Origin: Deltaproteobacteria bacterium | GTDB lineage: Bacteria > Myxococcota_A > UBA9160 > SMWR01 | DNA: 13,489 bases | Assembly: GCA_019313605.1 (NCBI GenBank) | Contig: JAFDAW010000039.1 | Span: 1 to 13,489, forward strand | Direction: 5' to 3' | Part shown: positions 1 through 7,486 of the stretch, piece after piece | Position numbering within the stretch: position 1 is the stretch's first letter | How the letters are laid out: every line of letters begins with the position of its first letter | Notes under the pieces: model-generated | Told to the model about the DNA's origin: nothing | Databases searched by the model: none | The model's input: the letters and a program-made list of their open reading frames with translations, nothing else | Program-made: the position numbers and the translations under genes

Positions 1-66
1 ACCGCCGGGCTGTTGACGCGAAACCGCCGGGCTGTTGACGCGAAACCGCCGGGCTGTTGACGCGAA
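1..66. repeat. 22-bp tandem repeat, three perfect copies
   Basis: Three identical head-to-tail 22-bp units (ACCGCCGGGCTGTTGACGCG followed by AA) occupy 1-22, 23-44 and 45-66. A fourth copy begins at 67 with ACCGCCG and then degenerates. There are no spacers between units, so this is not a CRISPR array. The unit is not a multiple of three, so it is unlikely to be coding. The array touches the left edge and may be longer outside the window. Confidence 0.9.
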
Positions 67-506
67 ACCGCCGAACTGGTCAACCCGCTCATCGGGCTCC
101 GCTCCCCAGCGATCCAGTTCGGCTGTTCGGTGAAAGCGCGTCTGAAGATTTCGTCAACGGGGCGATCGGGATTCGGCGGCAGAGCTTGGTCGGTGGGGTA
201 TCTCCCCCTCCGCCGCCGGCTCCCAACTCCGCGATCCCAGCTCGAAATCCTCGGACCAGCCACGACAAGAACGACCGCTCAACATCCGTGCGGCGAATCG
301 CTCCCAGGCTGGCCCCGATCCTTCCAGCACCGCAAACCCAAGCCTAAACGGCGGGCCGCATACGCGCTTGATCGGAAGCTGATCGTTTCCTGATCTTTGT
401 CTGATGCGAGTTTCGCGCGGCTGCCAGCAACGGATGGCCACAGCCCAGGCCGGGCCCTCGCAACTCGGAACCCACGCCGGCCTGGCATTTCGGGATTCCC
501 GCTGAC
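67..506. other. gene-free region
   Basis: I see no convincing gene in these 440 bases on either strand. The open frames here are rich in Arg, Pro and Ser, as expected of non-coding GC-rich DNA, and show no recognisable domain. No tRNA-like cloverleaf was seen. The only structures noted are the inverted repeat at 445-485 and a weak CGGCGGC/GCCGCCG pair at about 174-180 and 211-217. Confidence 0.6.
445..485 (-). terminator. possible terminator hairpin downstream of the lipoprotein gene
   Basis: CCAGGCCGG at 445-453 is the perfect reverse complement of CCGGCCTGG at 477-485. This gives a 9-bp GC-rich stem with a 23-nt loop, about 20 nt beyond the stop of the minus-strand lipoprotein gene. There is no clear T-run after the stem, so intrinsic termination is only suggested by position. 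Confidence 0.3.
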
Positions 507-1328
507 TTAACGTCTCGGGAAATAGGGGTCGAAGGCCTTTTCCATACCCTCGTCGAGATGTTCGCTGTCTTTCAGGAGGTCTACCTTCAACACGAGCGAG
601 GGCACCATCGTAAACTCTGCACTGGTCATGTCGACATTGTGTGCCAGATCCAAGCCGCCGTATTTCTGAAAGATCAGGCCGCCGCCCGGATCGAAGATCA
701 TCACGTGCAACGAAACACCACCGATATCGACGGTGAATGAACGTGCGAGTCCCTTCTTCTTGCCTTGGTCGGACAGGTTGATGACCTTCATCTTCCGAAA
801 CACCCCATCCCATTTTACCGTCCGCTCGCGGGTCTTCGTAGTGCGATAGGCGACTGACGGAGAAATCAGCGCGTTGAAGGTATGATCCTCCGCAAGGCTC
901 GTAACAAAGACACGCATCGCCGATTCAAAATTATCTTCGAGTGCGTCCGACTCCTTCACCTCTCTGATGGCGGCCGCCCACCATGCAACCGCGTCTTCCC
1001 GCGAAAGTGTTTCGATCGAATCTCCACGGCCGCGGATGTAGCCCGCAATGGCTCCGAACATGTGGTCCAGTACAGGTTCGAACTCTGGCGGCGTCTTGAT
1101 CGTGAGGTTGACCGGTAAAACCATGAAGTGCCGCGGTTTGTCTGCGTCTGCTGGATTGATGTATTTCAAATTCGGATCATCGGGAAGCAAAGCGCAAGCG
1201 GACGCAAAGGCGGCAAGTGCTCCCATCGATACGGCGAGCTTCCATTGGCGGCGGACCTTGCGCCCCGTCCGGGCCTCAACGTGCGACCCTCTGCCTTCCG
1301 ACCGTCTGACCACCTGCTGGTCCCCCAC
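507..1328 (-). CDS. putative lipoprotein of unknown family
   Basis: I do not recognise the family and assign no function. The 273-residue product has a basic N-terminus (KVRRQWK at about 24-30), a short hydrophobic stretch and a lipobox-like ASAC ending at Cys45. Export by the Sec pathway and lipidation at Cys45 are therefore likely. The mature part is soluble in appearance, with no further membrane segment, and ends in DPYFPRR. A Gly-rich turn (DPGGGLIFQKYGG) lies near residue 212. The start used is a GTG at 1328; a GTG five codons later and an ATG at 1226 are also in frame. The ATG would leave a very short signal peptide without the basic region, so an upstream start is preferred. The gene is monocistronic here and divergent from the CoA-ester operon. 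It may be a periplasmic or outer-membrane lipoprotein. Confidence 0.75.
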   Translation of the reverse strand: MGDQQVVRRSEGRGSHVEARTGRKVRRQWKLAVSMGALAAFASACALLPDDPNLKYINPADADKPRHFMVLPVNLTIKTPPEFEPVLDHMFGAIAGYIRGRGDSIETLSREDAVAWWAAAIREVKESDALEDNFESAMRVFVTSLAEDHTFNALISPSVAYRTTKTRERTVKWDGVFRKMKVINLSDQGKKKGLARSFTVDIGGVSLHVMIFDPGGGLIFQKYGGLDLAHNVDMTSAEFTMVPSLVLKVDLLKDSEHLDEGMEKAFDPYFPRR

Positions 1329-1641
1329 TACCCGATGCGGCGAACTCCGAGTCTACTACTCCGCCCAGCCAGATCTACTCGGTGATCAGGGCCCCATTTA
1401 CGCCACATTTCGAATCGAGCGCTCGATCGGGGAGTCGGAACCCGAGATCGGCATCTGTCGGGGGCGCAATCCGCGTTCGATCGCGTACTCGATTGAAACG
1501 GCCGGAGTGGGGCGATCTTGGGTATGATGATTCGACACTCTTCTTGCGCTCGCGGGCAACACGCCCTCCTCCTGATTTCTGGTGGGGGAGTTGAGCAACT
1601 GGGATCGAGTCCTCCGGTGCGCGGCCACGGGTATTGAACGC
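1329..1641. promoter_or_regulatory. divergent intergenic region with a 14-bp palindrome
   Basis: This 313-bp stretch separates the minus-strand lipoprotein gene from the plus-strand CoA-ester operon, so it should hold both promoters. A perfect 14-bp palindrome, ATCGAGCGCTCGAT, lies at 1414-1427 and could be an operator. A TATGAT hexamer at 1523-1528 resembles a -10 box reading toward the operon, but no -35 is correctly spaced: the TTGAAA at 1493-1498 is 24 nt away. Promoter identity is therefore uncertain. Confidence 0.35.
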
Positions 1642-2538
1642 ATGCAAAAGACCGCACAACTCAGACGCTCGCTGCTCTTCGTGCCGGGTGCGGAACAGAG
1701 GAAGCTCGATCGTTCGCGAGAGGCGGCCGCAGACCTTCTCGTCTTCGATCTCGAGGACTCGGTCGTGCCGGACCAAAAGGCGCGCGCGCGTGAGCGGGTC
1801 GCCGATCACATTCGGGGCTGCGGGGCCGGGGGGCCGGGAATGGCCGTCCGGGTAAATCCTCCGGAGTCTACGTACTTCGAAGCAGACCTGGAAGCGGTCG
1901 TTTCGGCGGGTGTCCGAACGATCATGCTCCCCAAATCCGAGAGCCCAGAGGGTCTCGCGCAGGCTTCTGCGACCGCAGTGCGGCTGGAAGCGAAGCTCGA
2001 AGCCCCAAGCGGAAGCGTTAGGTTGCTCGCGCTGGTCGAGACCGCGGCCGGGATCTCGCGCGTGGAAGTGCTGGCCGGATCCGACCCCCGAATCGACGCT
2101 CTCTGTTTCGGGAACGCCGATTTCAGTCTCGACATGGGGCTTCCCGAGCCCGACCCCTCGACCGGCGTCCTGCTGCACGCGCGCTGTCGCCTCGCGATCG
2201 CCGCGGCCGCCGCGAAGGTGACACCGATCGATGGAGTTTGCCTGGCCGTAAAAGATGCCGCTGCATTTCTCGAAGAGGGAAACTTTGCATTGCGTCTAGG
2301 ATTCGAAGGGAAGCTCTGTATCCATCCAGCGCAGGTCGAGCTTGCCAACTCGATCTTCACACCAACGACCGACCAGATCGAAACAGCACTGCGAGTAATC
2401 GAAGGCTGGGAGGCCGCGACCGCGGAAGGCCGGGGCGTCTTCGCACTCGACGGAAAAATGATCGACCCGCCGCTCGTCGACATCCACCAACGGGTAATCG
2501 ATCGTGCAAGACTCGCCGGTGTACTCGAAAACGCATAA
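1642..2538 (+). CDS. HpcH/HpaI-CitE family CoA-ester lyase (malyl/citramalyl-CoA lyase-like)
   Basis: The product is 298 residues from the ATG at 1642, a (beta/alpha)8-barrel lyase of the CitE/Mcl/CLYBL group. The opening RRSLLFVPGAEQRKLDRS (8-25) is the family N-terminus. DLLVFDLEDSV follows (31-41), then the CoA-ester-binding arginine in AVRVNPP (R70). The two expected Mg2+ ligands are E133 in LVETAAGI and D160 in CFGNADFS. The C-terminal signature GFEGKLCIHPAQVELAN is at 220-236. Family members cleave or form malyl-CoA, beta-methylmalyl-CoA or citramalyl-CoA. Linkage to Mch- and Mct-like genes points to glyoxylate + propionyl-CoA condensation and/or (S)-citramalyl-CoA cleavage. At 298 residues it is nearer to short CLYBL-type lyases than to long Mcl proteins, so the substrate is unsettled. 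An in-frame GTG at 1582 would add 20 residues unlike the family. No strong Shine-Dalgarno precedes 1642. Confidence 0.85.
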   Translation: MQKTAQLRRSLLFVPGAEQRKLDRSREAAADLLVFDLEDSVVPDQKARARERVADHIRGCGAGGPGMAVRVNPPESTYFEADLEAVVSAGVRTIMLPKSESPEGLAQASATAVRLEAKLEAPSGSVRLLALVETAAGISRVEVLAGSDPRIDALCFGNADFSLDMGLPEPDPSTGVLLHARCRLAIAAAAAKVTPIDGVCLAVKDAAAFLEEGNFALRLGFEGKLCIHPAQVELANSIFTPTTDQIETALRVIEGWEAATAEGRGVFALDGKMIDPPLVDIHQRVIDRARLAGVLENA

Positions 2539-2549
2539 TTGGAATCCGC

Positions 2550-3605
2550 ATGGACCAAAATAGGAACCCAGACGCAGCCGTTAGAATCATCACCGTCGAA
2601 GCTCCCTACTTCGAAGATCTGAAAGTGGGGCAGCTCTATACGGATGCTCCCTCCGTGACGCTGACCGCGGGGCACATGGCTTTTCACGAGGCGCTGTTCG
2701 GTGATCGATTGAGACTCCCGCTCGATGAGACCCTTTGCGAGAAAGTGACCGGGTCCGCGCGCGCACTCGTTCACCCAAATGTGGTCTGTAATGTTGCAAT
2801 CGGGCAGACCACCTCACCAACACAGCGCGTCAAGGGAAATCTCTTCTACAGGGGACTCGTCCTTCATCAGCCCGTCTTTGTCGGGGACACCCTGCGCACA
2901 TCGACGAAAATTGTCGCCCTCAAACAAAACAGGGCAAAACCCGGACGCGACGCCACCGGAATGGCGGTCCTCGAGATTCACGTAGACAATCAACGCAGCG
3001 AAACCGTTCTTCACTTCTGGCGTTGCGCGATGATTCCGTGCCGTGATCCGAATGTGGCCACCGGAGCAAACGACTCCTTCGATACCATCCCCGCCGAACT
3101 CGACATGCAACAAGTCGAGGCCGCGGTACCCGTCGGGTGGCAGCTGGATCATTTCCGACGAAAAACTCCCGGAGGACATTTCGAAGAGCTCGATGAAGGC
3201 AGCCGCTACGTGATCGAGGCAAGAGATTCGGTCACATCTGCACCAGAGTTGGCGCGCCTGACGCTCAATGTCGCAAAAGCGCACACCGATGCGGCTTCGA
3301 GCCCTTACGGCAAGCGCCTCGTATACGGCGGGCATACGATTTCGATGGCGTCGGCCCAGATCACACGCGCGCTACCCAACCTCGTAACCCTGGTCGCGTG
3401 GCGGAGCTGTGATCACACAGAACCGGTCTTCGAAGGTGACGTCTTGCACACGGAATTTTCGATCGACGCAAAGCACCCGCTCTCAATTGGCGGCGGACTC
3501 ATCGATTTGCGCGCTGTCGTACATGCCACACGCGGAGATCAAGCGCAGACCCCCGGCGCAGAGGCCACGGTGCTCGACTGGCGTGTCATCGGACTGATGG
3601 CTTGA
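2550..3605 (+). CDS. mch: MaoC-family hydratase, probable mesaconyl-C1-CoA (2-methylfumaryl-CoA) hydratase
   Basis: The product is 351 residues with two hot-dog (MaoC-like) domains. This is the size and layout of beta-methylmalyl-CoA/mesaconyl-C1-CoA hydratase, which interconverts beta-methylmalyl-CoA and mesaconyl-C1-CoA. Domain 1 starts with PYFEDLKVGQ (19-28) and includes GHMAFHEALFGDR (41-53) and HQPVFVGDTL (106-115). Domain 2 starts with FEELDEGSRY (211-220), carries the hydratase-like segment AKAHTDAASSPYGKRLVYGG (242-261), and then HTEPVFEGDVL (289-299). The start is the ATG at 2550, preceded by GGAA. The open frame extends upstream into the lyase gene, but that part is not protein-like. 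It begins 11 bp after the lyase stop, consistent with one transcript. Family is confident. Choosing Mch over other double-domain MaoC enzymes rests on the pattern VYGGHTIS...HTEPVFEGD and on the adjoining mct-like gene. Confidence 0.82.
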   Translation: MDQNRNPDAAVRIITVEAPYFEDLKVGQLYTDAPSVTLTAGHMAFHEALFGDRLRLPLDETLCEKVTGSARALVHPNVVCNVAIGQTTSPTQRVKGNLFYRGLVLHQPVFVGDTLRTSTKIVALKQNRAKPGRDATGMAVLEIHVDNQRSETVLHFWRCAMIPCRDPNVATGANDSFDTIPAELDMQQVEAAVPVGWQLDHFRRKTPGGHFEELDEGSRYVIEARDSVTSAPELARLTLNVAKAHTDAASSPYGKRLVYGGHTISMASAQITRALPNLVTLVAWRSCDHTEPVFEGDVLHTEFSIDAKHPLSIGGGLIDLRAVVHATRGDQAQTPGAEATVLDWRVIGLMA

Positions 3606-3666
3606 TGCGCGGAAATGAAAACTCTGAGTTGCACGCTGGCTCGACGCGGAGAAAGGGAGTTTTAAA

Positions 3667-4881
3667 TTGAATGCCATATTGAGTGGAATGCGCATCGTCG
3701 AGGGATCTGCATTCGTCGCAGCTCCGCTCGGCGGAATGACGCTCGCCCAGCTCGGCGCGGATGTGATCCGCTTCGATCCGATTCGCGGCGGCCTCGACTA
3801 CGATCGTTGGCCGATCACCCGCGACGGCCGCAGTCTGTTCTGGGCGGGCCTCAACAAGGGGAAGCGCTCGATCGCAGTCGACATTCGCTCGCCTCGGGGG
3901 CGGCAGCTGATCCAGGACCTGATCTGCGCCCCGGGCCCGGACGGCGGACTCTTTCTGACGAACTTTCCTGCGCGAGGATGGCTCGACTACGAATCGCTCA
4001 AGGCAAAGCGATCCGATCTGGTGATGGTCAACATCTGCGGGCATTACGATGGCAGCACGGCCGTCGACTACACGGTAAACCCCGGCGTCGGCTTTCCCGC
4101 CGTCACGGGCCCGAGCGACGATCCGCGCCCCGTCAACCATCTCCTGCCCGCCTGGGATGCGATCACGGGGCAGATGGCGGCCGTCGGATTGCTCGCCGCG
4201 GAGCGCCATCGACGAATCACCGAGAAAGGCCAGCTCGTGCGAATCGCGCTCACGGATGTGGCCCTCGCCATGCTCGGAAACCTCGGAAAGATTGCGGAAG
4301 TGGCGATCAACGATCACGACCGCGCAAAGGATGGGAACTTCCTTTACGGAGCCTTCGGCCGCGACTTCGAAACGCTCGAAGGGCAGCGCGTGATGGTCGT
4401 GGCGCTGACAGATCCCCAGTGGAAAGGTCTCGTCAAGGCCACCGGTATGGAGTCCGTATTCAGCGATCTACAAGAGCGAAGTGGCCTCGATCTCCAGCAG
4501 GCGGGCAACCGATACCGGGTTCGCCGCGAGATCGCGACGATCCTGGAGCCGTGGTTCCACGCTCGGGCGCTCAGCGAGATCCGCGAAATCTTCGACAAGA
4601 ACCGCGTTTCCTGGTCGCCGTATCGAACGCTGCGACAAGTCGTCGAGACGGATCCGGAGTGTTCGATCGAAAATCCGATGTTCTCGATGGTCGAGCAACC
4701 GGAAATCGGAACCTACCTGATGCCGGGCTCTCCGTTGGAATTTGGCGAAGCGCCCCGATTGGATGCGATCTGCGCGCCTACGCTCGGAGAGCACACCGAT
4801 GAGATCCTCTCGACAGTTCTGGAGTTGAGCGACAGCGAAATCGCGAACCTGCACGACGACCACATCGTCGAGGGGCCATAA
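3667..4881 (+). CDS. mct: mesaconyl-CoA C1-C4 CoA transferase (2-methylfumaryl-CoA isomerase), CoA-transferase family III
   Basis: The product is 404 residues of the family III (CaiB/BaiF) CoA-transferase fold. It closely resembles the intramolecular transferase that moves CoA from the C1 to the C4 carboxyl of mesaconate in the 3-hydroxypropionate bicycle. Distinctive segments are VEGSAFVAAPLGGMTLAQLG (11-30), FWAGLNKGKRSIAVDIRSP (58-76), FLTNFPARGWL (96-106) and LYGAFGRDFETL. The expected catalytic aspartate is D164 in LPAWDAITG. The start is a TTG at 3667 preceded by AAAGGGAG with 7-nt spacing. It fits the family's N-terminus better than the in-frame ATG at 3688, which would remove the first strand. 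It lies 61 bp after the mch-like gene. The VEGSAFVAAPLGG and NFPARGWL signatures separate it from generic formyl- or succinyl-CoA transferases. Confidence 0.88.
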   Translation: MNAILSGMRIVEGSAFVAAPLGGMTLAQLGADVIRFDPIRGGLDYDRWPITRDGRSLFWAGLNKGKRSIAVDIRSPRGRQLIQDLICAPGPDGGLFLTNFPARGWLDYESLKAKRSDLVMVNICGHYDGSTAVDYTVNPGVGFPAVTGPSDDPRPVNHLLPAWDAITGQMAAVGLLAAERHRRITEKGQLVRIALTDVALAMLGNLGKIAEVAINDHDRAKDGNFLYGAFGRDFETLEGQRVMVVALTDPQWKGLVKATGMESVFSDLQERSGLDLQQAGNRYRVRREIATILEPWFHARALSEIREIFDKNRVSWSPYRTLRQVVETDPECSIENPMFSMVEQPEIGTYLMPGSPLEFGEAPRLDAICAPTLGEHTDEILSTVLELSDSEIANLHDDHIVEGP

Positions 4882-4923
4882 GGAGTCGCACGCGTAGCCA
4901 ACTCCGTGAGGACGGTGAACGAG

Positions 4924-6231
4924 ATGAGTACAGATCCCAAGAAATCTCCGGCGTTACCCGATTCGCTCTGGGCGGCGACCGCACCGTCGGCACCGCTTTG
5001 CCCACCACTCTCGGGGGATCGATCCGTCGAACTCTGTGTGGTCGGCGGAGGCTTCACGGGTCTCTCGGCCGCCTACCACGCAGCAGAAGCGGGGGCCGAG
5101 GTCGCGCTCGTCGAAGCTGCGGAGCCGGGCTGGGGTGCTGCGGGACGCAACGGCGGCCAGGTGATTCCGGGGCTCAAACTCGATCCGGACGATCTCGAGC
5201 GCCGCTTCGGCGCAGAGCGAGGGCAGCGCCTGGTCGACTTCTCGGGCAGCGCACCAGACCTCGTGTTCGAACTCGTCGCAAAACACGAGATCGACTGCGG
5301 GGCCCGGCGAGAGGGCTGGATCCACGCGGTCCACGGGCGCGCCGCGCTGCCACTGGAGGAAGACCGGGTGCGCCAATGGCGGGCGCGCGGCGCAGCGCTC
5401 GAAATGCTCGACCGGGATCAAGTTGCGGCCTTGCTCGGAACCCGCGAATACATCGCGGGCATGCTCGATCCCCGCGGCGGCTGGCTACAACCGCTCGCCT
5501 ACGCACGTGGCCTCGCGCGGGCCGCGCAAGGCGCGGGTGTGAGCCTGCACGGACTGTCTCCCGCCACCCGCATCGATCGCGACGCGGACAGATGGAAGAT
5601 TGCAACCCCGTCGGGAAGTGTGACCGCGAAACAGGTCTTGATCTGTACCAACGCGTACACGAACAAACTCTGGTCGCGCCTGAGCCGCAGCCTGATTCCC
5701 GTGACGAGCTTCATGATCGCTACCGAGCCGCTTTCGGATGAGTTGCGATCTCGCATTCTGCCAAAGGGACACATCTCTGGCGACACGCGCCGCCTGCTCA
5801 GATACTTCTGCATGACTCCCGAGGGTCGACTTGCCCTGGGCGGGCGGGGACACATCCGCGAGAGTGACCGCCGCGAACTCTACGCACACATCGTGGCTTC
5901 GATGCACATGCTGTATCCAGAGACTGCCAATACCAGATTGGATTATTTCTGGTGCGGTCGAGTAGCCCTGACGCTGGATCACCTGCCGAAGATCTACGAA
6001 TTGGGATCCGGCATGTGGAGCGGCGGCGGCTACAACGGGCGCGGTGTCGCGATGGCGACCGCGATGGGCCAATTGCTGGCTCGGTGCGCAGGAGGAGAAG
6101 CTAGCGACAGCCTCCCGCTGCCACCGACGAAACCCCGGCCTCTGCCATTTCACAGCCTGCGCGTTCCGGCAATCGGCGTAGCCGTCGGTTGGAAACGACT
6201 ACTCGACGCCTGGGAAGTGCGCCGACGCTAG
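4924..6231 (+). CDS. FAD-dependent amine/amino-acid oxidoreductase (DAO superfamily, PuuB/OrdL-like)
   Basis: The product is 435 residues. The N-terminal dinucleotide-binding motif CVVGGGFTGLSAAYHAAEAG (38-57) is followed by GWGAAGRNGGQVIPGLK (69-85), typical of gamma-glutamylputrescine oxidase-like members of the DAO family. The C-terminal flavin segment WSGGGYNGRGVAMATAMG (365-382) closes the fold. Family members oxidise secondary or primary amines and amino acids with FAD, giving an imine and then an aldehyde or keto acid. The substrate here cannot be read from sequence. The ATG at 4924 is used; GTG codons at 4906 and 4915 are in frame, and GAGGACG lies just before the latter, so the start could move by a few codons. 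It begins 42 bp after the mct stop and ends at a strong hairpin, so it is probably the last gene of the operon. Production of glyoxylate for the upstream lyase is a hypothesis only. Confidence 0.85.
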   Translation: MSTDPKKSPALPDSLWAATAPSAPLCPPLSGDRSVELCVVGGGFTGLSAAYHAAEAGAEVALVEAAEPGWGAAGRNGGQVIPGLKLDPDDLERRFGAERGQRLVDFSGSAPDLVFELVAKHEIDCGARREGWIHAVHGRAALPLEEDRVRQWRARGAALEMLDRDQVAALLGTREYIAGMLDPRGGWLQPLAYARGLARAAQGAGVSLHGLSPATRIDRDADRWKIATPSGSVTAKQVLICTNAYTNKLWSRLSRSLIPVTSFMIATEPLSDELRSRILPKGHISGDTRRLLRYFCMTPEGRLALGGRGHIRESDRRELYAHIVASMHMLYPETANTRLDYFWCGRVALTLDHLPKIYELGSGMWSGGGYNGRGVAMATAMGQLLARCAGGEASDSLPLPPTKPRPLPFHSLRVPAIGVAVGWKRLLDAWEVRRR

Positions 6232-6234
6232 GAA

Positions 6235-6272
6235 CGGCTGTGTGCGCCAAACAGGCGGCGCGCACACAGCTG
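6235..6272. terminator. bidirectional terminator hairpin
   Basis: GCTGTGTGCGC at 6237-6247 pairs perfectly with GCGCACACAGC at 6260-6270. The stem extends to 13 pairs through a G-U and a C-G at its base, around a 12-nt loop. It lies four bases after the FAD oxidoreductase stop and eight before the end of the convergent GST gene, as expected for a shared terminator. Neither side has a long T-run. Confidence 0.65.
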
Positions 6273-6279
6273 CACGCAA

Positions 6280-6906
6280 TCAATCTTCGCGGTTTTCCGC
6301 CCAGACTTTCGCGACCGCTGGACGCGCCTCGACGAGATCTACGAGTTTTGCGATGCGCGGGTTATCGGCAAACAACTGCTTGTCGTCCGGATGCCACTTC
6401 GCAAGCATCCAAAGATAGACGTCGGCTGCACTGTAGGTTTCCCCGAGTAGATAGGGTCCGGGATTCAGCGCGTCATCCATGAGTGCAAAGTGGCGGTCCA
6501 TCGCCGCCCGTGCAGCGGCTTCGATCCCAGCGGTACCCGCGGCATCAGTCGTCATTCGATCCGCGTAATAGAGGCGCTGATCGGTGCTGTAGAGCGTAGC
6601 CGCCATGAACATGAGCCAGCGCTGGAAGCGCGCACTCTCCGGGCTGCCCGCCGGCGGTGCGAGCTTCGCCTCGGGGTGGCGATCACAAATGTGCAGCACC
6701 ATCGCCGCGGACTCGGTCATGACGGTACCGTCGGGAAGAATCAATGCGGGAATCTGACCCGTTGGATTCACTGCCAGAAACTCCGCACTCCGATTTTCTT
6801 CTTTTTCCAGATCGACCGCGATCTTCTCGTACTCGGTGCCGATCTCCTCGAAGAGCACCTCCGCAGCCATGGAGCCCATCGATTTCGCCCAGAAGAGTTT
6901 GTACAT
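6280..6906 (-). CDS. glutathione S-transferase family protein
   Basis: The 208-residue product has the standard cytosolic GST layout. A thioredoxin-like N-terminal domain carries the glutathione-binding motif NPTGQIPAL with its cis-Pro (47-55) and the TESAAM segment (64-69). An all-helical C-terminal domain follows, with the N-capping box in YSAADVYLWML (158-168). The N-terminal KSMGSMAAE region offers a Ser in the place of the usual catalytic Ser/Tyr/Cys. The protein would act in the cytoplasm, conjugating or reducing electrophiles; the substrate is not predictable. The ATG at 6906 is preceded by AAAGGAGG with 9-nt spacing, a strong ribosome binding site. The gene is convergent with the CoA-ester operon and divergent from the cupin gene. 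Confidence 0.9.
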   Translation of the reverse strand: MYKLFWAKSMGSMAAEVLFEEIGTEYEKIAVDLEKEENRSAEFLAVNPTGQIPALILPDGTVMTESAAMVLHICDRHPEAKLAPPAGSPESARFQRWLMFMAATLYSTDQRLYYADRMTTDAAGTAGIEAAARAAMDRHFALMDDALNPGPYLLGETYSAADVYLWMLAKWHPDDKQLFADNPRIAKLVDLVEARPAVAKVWAENRED

Positions 6907-6942
6907 GGAGGGTTCCTCCTTTGCGTGTTCTCGCCCGGAGCC

Positions 6943-6971
6943 ATTGTATGGATGCGATCACGCGAGGTCCA
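6943..6971 (-). promoter_or_regulatory. predicted sigma-70-type promoter of the GST gene
   Basis: Read on the minus strand, TGGACC (6971-6966) and TACAAT (6948-6943) are separated by exactly 17 nt. They match the -35 and -10 consensus at four and five of six positions. Transcription would start near 6936, giving a leader of about 30 nt before the ATG at 6906. Confidence 0.45.
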
Positions 6972-7004
6972 GAAACATCGTGGTGCAGCATGGGTTCCTG
7001 GGGA

Positions 7005-7010
7005 TATAAT
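7005..7010 (+). promoter_or_regulatory. possible -10 element for the cupin-M48 pair
   Basis: A perfect TATAAT occurs at 7005-7010 in otherwise GC-rich intergenic DNA, about 120 bp before the cupin start and reading toward it. The -35 region, 16-18 nt upstream, is GTGGTGC-like and a poor match. The call rests on the -10 alone and on its position. Confidence 0.35.
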
Positions 7011-7129
7011 CACTCCCCGCGTGAATTCCCGCTCCCACGTGGAAAATGGACACCCGGGAGTCGGACCGGATGCGTTTAGCCGGGCCAGAATCGAAAAACT
7101 GAAAGAAAACAAAGGGGAGGGAACACTCC

Positions 7130-7486
7130 ATGAGCCAGGCGTCAATCCGCATGAATGCTTCGGACCTCGATCGGCCGACCGATGGGCCGGCACCCGCAGA
7201 AGACGCGTGCGAAGGAGATCCGATCGAGACCAGCCACGTCTACTACGACAAAGACGGCGTGAGCGCTGGGGTATGGGTCTGCACGACGGGCAAGACCCTC
7301 AGCAACGACTACTCGTGTGACGAGTTTTGCACGATCATCAGCGGCAAGGTCGGCGTCGTGAACAACGACGACAACTCAGAAGAGGTCTACACCGCAGGCG
7401 ACAGCTTCTTCGTGCCGAAGGGAGCCAACACCACATGGGTGATCTACGAAACGGTTTCGAAGTTCTGGATGATCACCGATCGGTGA
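7130..7486 (+). CDS. cupin domain-containing protein (Cupin_3-like)
   Basis: The product is 118 residues, essentially one small beta-barrel cupin. The first conserved strand pair is in SCDEFCTIISGKVGVV (62-77) and the second in AGDSFFVPKGANTTWVI (89-105), followed by KFWMI near the C-terminus. This arrangement is characteristic of the Cupin_3 (DUF861) group, related to ureidoglycine aminohydrolase. The classical metal-binding histidines of other cupins are not visible, so a catalytic role is doubtful and ligand binding or sensing is possible. The ATG at 7130 follows GGGGAGGG, a strong Shine-Dalgarno. Its stop shares one base with the start of the following M48 gene (TGATG), so the two are probably translationally coupled. 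About the first 30 residues look disordered. Confidence 0.85.
   Translation: MSQASIRMNASDLDRPTDGPAPAEDACEGDPIETSHVYYDKDGVSAGVWVCTTGKTLSNDYSCDEFCTIISGKVGVVNNDDNSEEVYTAGDSFFVPKGANTTWVIYETVSKFWMITDR

Noticed and set aside
1..66. CRISPR array at the left edge
   Set aside because: The 22-bp units are directly adjacent with no spacers, and no cas genes are nearby.
154..813. A 219-residue minus-strand open frame
   Set aside because: It is Arg/Ser/Pro-rich without domain character and overlaps the 3' part of the better supported lipoprotein gene in another frame.
1493..1528. TTGAAA / TATGAT promoter for the CoA-ester operon
   Set aside because: The spacing of 24 nt is too long for a sigma-70 promoter. 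It was kept only as a remark on the intergenic region.
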